This document shows, piece after piece, positions 14,822 to 18,705 of a stretch of 18,705 nucleotides of DNA (the stretch's first letter is position 1; the number at the start of each line of letters is the position of its first letter). The notes beneath the pieces were generated by a model. That model was given only the letters and a program-made list of their open reading frames with translations. It did not search any database and was not told the DNA's origin. The position numbers were made by a program, and so were the translations under genes. The stretch is from the NCBI GenBank assembly GCA_934717555.1, contig CAKUYY010000026.1, forward strand, positions 1 through 18,705, read 5' to 3'. This DNA comes from an uncultured Clostridium sp. (GTDB lineage Bacteria; Bacillota; Clostridia; Oscillospirales; Acutalibacteraceae).

Positions 14822-15679
14822 CTACATTTTTTCATCAATATACCTAGCAGCCTGCTGGGCGGCGATCAGGCCTTCCCCTACCGCTTTAGAAATCTGCAAT
14901 GGTTTTCCTGTACAGTCTCCCGCTGCATAAAAACCTGAAATATTCGTTTCCATCCATCGGTTCACCGCAATATAACCATCCTGCGTTTCCAAGCCTTCTA
15001 TTAAAGAATGAGGCGCTATGGAATCCCTTAAAATAAATACCGCGTCTGTAACGATCTTCTGATCTTTCATATTAACTATAAATCCACTATTTTCTTTGAG
15101 TATTTCTTGAACACTTCCCTGGATAAACTTTATTTCCGGATGCAATCCTTCCGCACGCTGTGGGGTAGAAATATACCATACATCCACGCCGATCTCCTGC
15201 AAAAAATTAGCCTCCTGGGCAGATTCCTGGGATAGTCCCCATACTGCCGCCCGTTTGCCTCGATAGAGCATTCCATCGCAGGTGGCGCAATAACTAACGC
15301 CTTGTCCCAAGTATTCCCGCTCCCCAGGGATTTCTTTTGCCTTAGACACGCCAGAAGCAAGAATTACTGTTTTTGATGAAATAATTTCCCCATTAAAATT
15401 TAGAAGAAACCGATCTCCCAACGCCAAAACATTGGCCACTTTTCCCTTCTCTAAACTGACCCCCATCTGATTGGCATGGTGGAAAAACTGTTTCATCATT
15501 TGTTCCCCTGTCATCTGATAAAAACCAAGATAATTATCTACCCGTTCCGCTTTTGCTAAATAATTGCTTTCTCCAGAAAACAACCGTACTGTTTTTCCCC
15601 TAGCTACTCCATTAATAGCCGCGGACAATCCCGCTGGCCCCGCTCCGATAATAGCCATGTCTACTATATGTTCCTCCAT
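14822..15679 (-). CDS. trxB: Thioredoxin reductase-like flavoprotein without NADPH motifs (ferredoxin-dependent type)
   Basis: The protein re-reduces thioredoxin. Its 285 residues keep the FAD-binding GAGPAG (12-17), the redox pair CATC (C131, C134) in CATCDGMLYRGK, and the C-terminal FAD segment FYAAGDCTGKPLQISKAVGEG. At 144-157, where NADPH-dependent enzymes have V-x-G-G-G-x-S-A, it reads AAVWGLSQESAQEA, and the HRR-x3-R motif that holds the 2'-phosphate is absent (VWYISTPQRAEG). That is the pattern of clostridial ferredoxin-dependent flavin thioredoxin reductases, so electrons probably come from ferredoxin. The start is ATG 15679, with AAGGGGAAG upstream, rather than the open frame to 15706. 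It lies upstream of trxA; a terminator hairpin sits only ~25 nt before its start codon. Confidence 0.88.
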   Translation of the reverse strand: MEEHIVDMAIIGAGPAGLSAAINGVARGKTVRLFSGESNYLAKAERVDNYLGFYQMTGEQMMKQFFHHANQMGVSLEKGKVANVLALGDRFLLNFNGEIISSKTVILASGVSKAKEIPGEREYLGQGVSYCATCDGMLYRGKRAAVWGLSQESAQEANFLQEIGVDVWYISTPQRAEGLHPEIKFIQGSVQEILKENSGFIVNMKDQKIVTDAVFILRDSIAPHSLIEGLETQDGYIAVNRWMETNISGFYAAGDCTGKPLQISKAVGEGLIAAQQAARYIDEKM

Positions 15680-15704
15680 AAATTCTTCCCCTTTTCTATG
15701 AAAC

Positions 15705-15733
15705 AAAAGGCCACGCTTTCCACGTGGCCTTTT
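15705..15733 (-). terminator. Hairpin terminator between the Tic20-like gene and trxB
   Basis: A perfect 11-bp stem (AAAAGGCCACG, 15705-15715, with 15723-15733), 7-nt loop, minus-strand tail TTTTGTTTC. It follows the membrane-protein stop by 4 nt and leaves only ~25 nt before the trxB start, too little room for a separate promoter, so trxBA may depend on read-through or on a promoter inside the upstream gene. Confidence 0.8.
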
Positions 15734-15737
15734 AGAG

Positions 15738-16175
15738 TTATTTTACGATGGTTCCAATAGTACCAATTACAGGTAGTGGCTTTTCTACCCCATTACAGGC
15801 GTTAATAATCCCCATAATTAACCAGATTAGATCAATTGCCAGCACAGCTAATCCTAGCAAGCCAGTAATGATAACTAAAATAGGAAGAACCGCTGTTAGA
15901 ATGATACTGATAACATTTACTGCAATACTTAGAATGACCGCAGCTATGTTAAATAAAATCCCCTGATTGACATGATACATTACTTTTGGATTTCCACGAT
16001 CCGCCAGAAGTCCTACTAACCACAAAAGAGGAATATACGCCAAAATAGAAAACAGTTTCGTATTATCTGTCGGCGCATAGCTTGGCTGTGGTGGGATTGG
16101 ATTGTTCGGCTGGGATGGATGAGATTGCTGGTTTTGTTCACCATTTTGATTTTGAGAATTCTCATTATGGTTCAT
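15738..16175 (-). CDS. Tic20/DUF4870-like small membrane protein with Asn/Gln/Pro-rich N-terminus
   Basis: The 145-residue protein has a polar, disordered head rich in Asn, Gln and Pro (1-36), then KLFSILAYIPLLWLVGLLADR, a short loop with YHVNQG (67-72), and two to three further membrane segments, ending in KPLPVIGTIGTIVK. The SILAYI...HVNQG...KPLP layout is that of the DUF4870/Tic20-like family, whose bacterial function is unknown. It is paralogous to the next gene upstream (20 nt away). ATG 16175 has AAGGGAAG upstream; the longer frame to 16211 would overlap the preceding gene and lacks a site. It is the third gene of the cyclophilin operon, closed by the hairpin at 15705. Confidence 0.75.
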   Translation of the reverse strand: MNHNENSQNQNGEQNQQSHPSQPNNPIPPQPSYAPTDNTKLFSILAYIPLLWLVGLLADRGNPKVMYHVNQGILFNIAAVILSIAVNVISIILTAVLPILVIITGLLGLAVLAIDLIWLIMGIINACNGVEKPLPVIGTIGTIVK

Positions 16176-16195
16176 AAAGTTCTTCCCTTCTTTCC

Positions 16196-16552
16196 TTATT
16201 TCTGAAACCACTTATCAATATCCCCTATAAAAGGGAGTGGCTTACGTTGATGCTTAAAAACCCCTATAATTCCCATCAGGGATAAAATGGCCCATGCTAC
16301 TGTAATTCCTACATAAAACAGTAAACCCAAGATCTCTGCTACCGCCGGAAGGCTACTCAACAAAAAACACAGCAATGTGGTAACCAAATAACCAACGGCA
16401 ACAAAGGCAAAAAGGATTCCTCCTTGCCGGCAATGAAATTTCACGCCCGGCTCATCTTTTTCCACCGCGACTTTTCCCATAATGAAAAGCGGGCCAATAT
16501 AAGCCAGAATAGACAGCAGTTTTGCATTCACCTTATTATAGTCCTGGTTCAT
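16196..16552 (-). CDS. Tic20/DUF4870-like small membrane protein, paralogue
   Basis: The 118-residue membrane protein shares KLLSILAYIGPL near the N-terminus, FHCRQGG (39-45) and KPLPFIG (104-110) with its downstream neighbour but has almost no polar head. Three to four hydrophobic segments are visible. The frame is open to an ATG at 16585, which would overlap the cyclophilin stop by 11 nt without a ribosome binding site; ATG 16552 has GGAAGAGAAGG just upstream and is preferred. Function is not known; the shared motifs and tandem position suggest the two products act together, perhaps as a hetero-oligomer. Confidence 0.75.
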   Translation of the reverse strand: MNQDYNKVNAKLLSILAYIGPLFIMGKVAVEKDEPGVKFHCRQGGILFAFVAVGYLVTTLLCFLLSSLPAVAEILGLLFYVGITVAWAILSLMGIIGVFKHQRKPLPFIGDIDKWFQK

Positions 16553-16574
16553 TCCGTCCTTCTCTTCCTTTTGA

Positions 16575-17300
16575 TTATCCTTCATAAGGGATAATTTGAA
16601 TAGAAGTAATGGTCACATCCTCCACTGGTTTGTCATTGGAATCTGTCTTTACCTTCGCGATGGCGTCTACAATATCCATCCCCTCAAAGACCTGGCCGAA
16701 AACAGTATGGCCTTTTCCACTCTTGGCAAAAGACCCATCTAAATTGGGATTTCCGCCATTCTCTTCATAAAGTTTCTTGATGTCATCCGTTATTTTGGAC
16801 ATATCCAGATAAGAGCTGTAAGCATTCATTCCAACAAAGGCTTCCGGTCCTCCCTGATTGATAAAGAACTGGCTGCCGTTGGTATCCGGGCCCGCATTGG
16901 CCATAGACAACGCACCCGTAATATTGAACAGCTTATCACTAAACTCATCCTCAAAGGACTTTCCCCAAATACTTTCCCCACCGGTTCCGTTACCATTGGG
17001 GTCTCCACCCTGGATCATGAAATTTTCTATGACCCTGTGAAAGGTTAACCCATTATAATAACCCTCTTTGGCATGTGTTTTAAAATTTTCTACCGCTTTC
17101 GGGGCTGCTTCCGGGAAAAAGCGGATTTTTATGTCTCCCATACTGGTTTCCATTACAGCAATTTCTTCTCCCTGCTGCGGTTTTTCCAGCTGATATCCTA
17201 CCTGTTTGTTGCTCCCTGGATTTGATTTTTGACATCCGGAAAGAGCTGCCATACAAACGACCAATATCAAAGATAAAATCAGTGCGATTGCTTTGCGCAT
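16575..17300 (-). CDS. Lipoprotein peptidyl-prolyl cis-trans isomerase, cyclophilin type
   Basis: The enzyme speeds cis-trans isomerisation at proline bonds in exported proteins. Residues 1-23 form a lipoprotein signal ending in the lipobox LSGC (C23), so the enzyme is tethered outside the membrane. The cyclophilin domain starts near residue 50 (METSMGDIKIRFFPEAAP) and has FHRVIENFMIQGGDPNGNG with the catalytic arginine, SMANAGPDTNGSQFFI with the substrate-contacting glutamine, and GHTVFGQVFEGMD. A ~45-residue insertion precedes that last segment, including a helical stretch (DMSKITDDIKKLYEENGG), as in other clostridial members. AAAGGATG precedes the ATG. It is the first gene of an operon with the two Tic20-like membrane proteins. 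Confidence 0.95.
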   Translation of the reverse strand: MRKAIALILSLILVVCMAALSGCQKSNPGSNKQVGYQLEKPQQGEEIAVMETSMGDIKIRFFPEAAPKAVENFKTHAKEGYYNGLTFHRVIENFMIQGGDPNGNGTGGESIWGKSFEDEFSDKLFNITGALSMANAGPDTNGSQFFINQGGPEAFVGMNAYSSYLDMSKITDDIKKLYEENGGNPNLDGSFAKSGKGHTVFGQVFEGMDIVDAIAKVKTDSNDKPVEDVTITSIQIIPYEG

Positions 17301-17338
17301 GTTTTGTGTACATCCTTTCTACTTGATATGTATTCTAT

Positions 17339-17367
17339 ATTTTAGTATATTTATTTCTTAATTGCAA
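17339..17367 (-). promoter_or_regulatory. Probable promoter of the cyclophilin operon
   Basis: Minus-strand TTGCAA (17362-17367), 17-bp spacer, TAAAAT (17339-17344). The -35 box is weak (4 of 6). A TATACT nearby is an alternative -10. Confidence 0.5.
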
Positions 17368-17640
17368 GAAACAAATGGTAAAAATGTTAGATTTCCTTTT
17401 TATTTTTTCTTTGGTTTCTGTAGGATTTGCTTTTTTATAATCCTTTCTTCTGTATTCATATTCTATTAAAAACGGCATAAAATGATGATAAACAACTCTC
17501 TTCGGCACCATATTTCTATAGGGTTTCTTTCTACTTATTCTTAATTACGATTCTTTCTCTTTAAATATGCACATAGTTTTGTTTCCATTAAATTTTTGTA
17601 TTTGGAAACACATATCATTTTAGGAATTTCTCAAAAAGAA
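17368..17640. other. AT-rich intergenic stretch without recognisable genes
   Basis: This region lies between the divergent cyclophilin and YihY promoters. I see no gene, repeat array or RNA here, only a weak GTTTCC/GGAAAC hairpin around 17580-17608. Confidence 0.6.
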
Positions 17641-17668
17641 TTGTGTTCTATAGAAAAAGAGATATAAT
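17641..17668 (+). promoter_or_regulatory. Probable promoter of the YihY-family gene
   Basis: TTGTGT (17641-17646), 16-bp spacer, perfect TATAAT (17663-17668), about 45 bp upstream of the start codon. Confidence 0.6.
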
Positions 17669-17713
17669 GTATACTATATTACAGCATTTCTGCGAAGGAA
17701 TCGGGGTGCTCTT

Positions 17714-18595
17714 ATGTCTCGTCCCGTCCACATCTGGAAGAGGGATATTTTTCCTGTCATTCAAAATCTATTGAAACGTTTTTTTCAGGATGAAGTGGGC
17801 CGTTCTGCCGCAGCTTTGGCTTATTACCTTCTTTTTTCATTTTTCCCTTTTTTAATTTTCATCAGCACTTTAATTAGTTTTCTGGACCTGCCTCCTTTGT
17901 CTACCAGTACTTTTCAATCCTTAATTCCTTCTGATATTATTGAAATTATCAACAGTTATCTTTCCCATATCGAAGGCCTTAAAAATGGCCATCTGCTTTT
18001 GTTTGGGTTGTTTTTTACCCTCTATTTTTCCATGCGGGCGGTAGATTGCCTTACCCGGGCTATCCGTCGGGCGTATCGCGTAACAGAACAGAAAGTATTT
18101 CCATGGCATCAGATACAAGTTCTCTTGTATACAGTTTCCTTGATAATCCTTATATTCGCATCCCTGCTTTTAATGACTATCGGGCGGACAGTACTCACTT
18201 TCTTGGCAAAATTTCTTCCTATCCATGCGGATTCCATCAATTTCTGGAATATTGTCCGCTTTGTTATTTTGGCAGTCATGTTATTTTTTGCGCTTTCGTT
18301 TCTTTATTCCTTTGTCCCTGGGAAAAGGCAATCTTTACGCCAAGTGTTACCTGGTACCATTGCGGCATTGGTTTCTTGGTTGATTTTCTCTATAGGATTT
18401 TCCTATTATGTGGAACATATGGCCCACTATTCGGTAATCTACGGTTCTATTGGAGCCATCATTGTCTTGATGTTATGGCTTTACTGCACTTCTGCAACGC
18501 TGATTTTGGGCGCCGAGCTTAACTGTTCTATCGCCAACAAAAATAAAATGAAACGGAAAATGTGGGTCCATACTTTTTCAGCCAAACGGAAATAA
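17714..18595 (+). CDS. YihY/BrkB (UPF0761) family membrane protein
   Basis: The 293-residue inner-membrane protein has about six membrane segments. Family marks are AAALAYYLLFSFFPFLIF (about 33-50), the FFTLYFSMRAVDCLTRAIRRAYRV stretch (around 100-122), the late PGTIAALVSWLIFSIGFSYYV, and YGSIGAIIVLMLWLYCTSATLILGAELN near the C-terminus. The family was once called ribonuclease BN, a name since withdrawn for E. coli YihY; its role is unproven, with envelope or transport functions suggested. GGGGTG lies 5 nt before the ATG. It is a single-gene unit with a promoter at 17641 and a hairpin terminator shared with the convergent sigma factor gene. Confidence 0.92.
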   Translation: MSRPVHIWKRDIFPVIQNLLKRFFQDEVGRSAAALAYYLLFSFFPFLIFISTLISFLDLPPLSTSTFQSLIPSDIIEIINSYLSHIEGLKNGHLLLFGLFFTLYFSMRAVDCLTRAIRRAYRVTEQKVFPWHQIQVLLYTVSLIILIFASLLLMTIGRTVLTFLAKFLPIHADSINFWNIVRFVILAVMLFFALSFLYSFVPGKRQSLRQVLPGTIAALVSWLIFSIGFSYYVEHMAHYSVIYGSIGAIIVLMLWLYCTSATLILGAELNCSIANKNKMKRKMWVHTFSAKRK

Positions 18596-18604
18596 TCAAT
18601 ATAT

Positions 18605-18649
18605 AAAAACCTCCGCCGCCTATCTTTTCTAAGGCTGCGGAGGTTTTTT
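18605..18649. terminator. Bidirectional terminator between the YihY and sigma factor genes
   Basis: The arms AAAAACCTCCGC and GCGGAGGTTTTT, with an inner GCCT/AGGC pairing, are followed by T on both strands. It slightly overlaps the sigma factor stop codon. Confidence 0.88.
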
Positions 18650-18705
18650 ATAGTTGATTTTTAATGCGTTCCAACGCCCCTTTTTCCAAGCGGGATACTT
18701 GTGCC
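18648..18705 (-). CDS. C-terminus of a sigma-70 family factor, probably sporulation type (partial)
   Basis: Only the last 18 codons are visible (the gene begins outside the window): AQVSRLEKGALERIKNQL, then TAA. The Q-V-S-R-L-E-K stretch is the recognition helix of sigma region 4.2, as seen at the end of SigF/SigG-like factors, where ISQ-x-VSRLEK precedes the stop by about a dozen residues. Which sigma factor it is cannot be told from so few residues. The other frames give no recognisable ending. Confidence 0.6.
   Translation of the reverse strand, partial: AQVSRLEKGALERIKNQL

Noticed and set aside
1..18705. CRISPR arrays, insertion sequences, integrases, rRNA
   Set aside because: No regularly spaced repeats, transposase or recombinase motifs, or rRNA stretches were recognised anywhere in the window.

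Overview
The window looks like a chromosomal segment of an anaerobic, probably spore-forming Firmicute of class Clostridia (Oscillospiraceae/Ruminococcaceae-like). The evidence is AddAB instead of RecBCD, an infC gene with an AUU start behind a structured leader, a pyridine-nucleotide-independent type of thioredoxin reductase, a sporulation-like sigma factor end, strong GGAGG ribosome binding sites and TTGACA/TATAAT promoters. The genus cannot be fixed from the sequence.

Left part (1-9.3 kb). The 5' end of infC leaves the window on the minus strand, with its promoter and a terminator/antiterminator leader. Divergent from it is a two-gene ABC exporter of the bacitracin/lantibiotic-immunity type, with a palindrome at its transcription start. 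A bidirectional terminator separates it from the addB-addA operon (minus strand, stop and start overlapping as TAATG), which encodes the double-strand-break repair helicase-nuclease.

Middle part (9.3-14.2 kb). A solitary ImmA/IrrE-type metalloprotease (plus strand) is followed by a lipoprotein form of MTA/SAH nucleosidase (minus). Next comes an AT-richer, patchy stretch: a small cysteine-containing protein resembling TIGR04076, an AraC-family regulator truncated at both ends, a Mn-type superoxide dismutase, a small XRE regulator, and a divergent cysteine-rich mini-gene broken by a frameshift. Two degenerate ~120-bp repeats lie downstream of sod and of the XRE gene. The stretch stops at a tRNA-Leu(CAG) and reads like a decayed accessory island.

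Right part (14.2-18.7 kb). Reading the minus strand in transcription order: a lipoprotein cyclophilin, two tandem Tic20/DUF4870-like membrane proteins, a terminator, then trxB and trxA. TrxB keeps its FAD site and CATC redox centre but lacks the NADPH-binding motifs, so the pair is probably fed by ferredoxin. A YihY/BrkB membrane protein (plus) and the C-terminus of a sigma-70-family factor (minus) close the window, sharing a bidirectional terminator.

No complete new multi-gene system is evident. The best leads are the exported MTA/SAH nucleosidase with a palindromic promoter, the NADPH-less thioredoxin reductase with a 12-bp inverted repeat before trxA, the XRE/cysteine-rich remnant with its repeats, and the stand-alone ImmA-like protease with a palindromic promoter.
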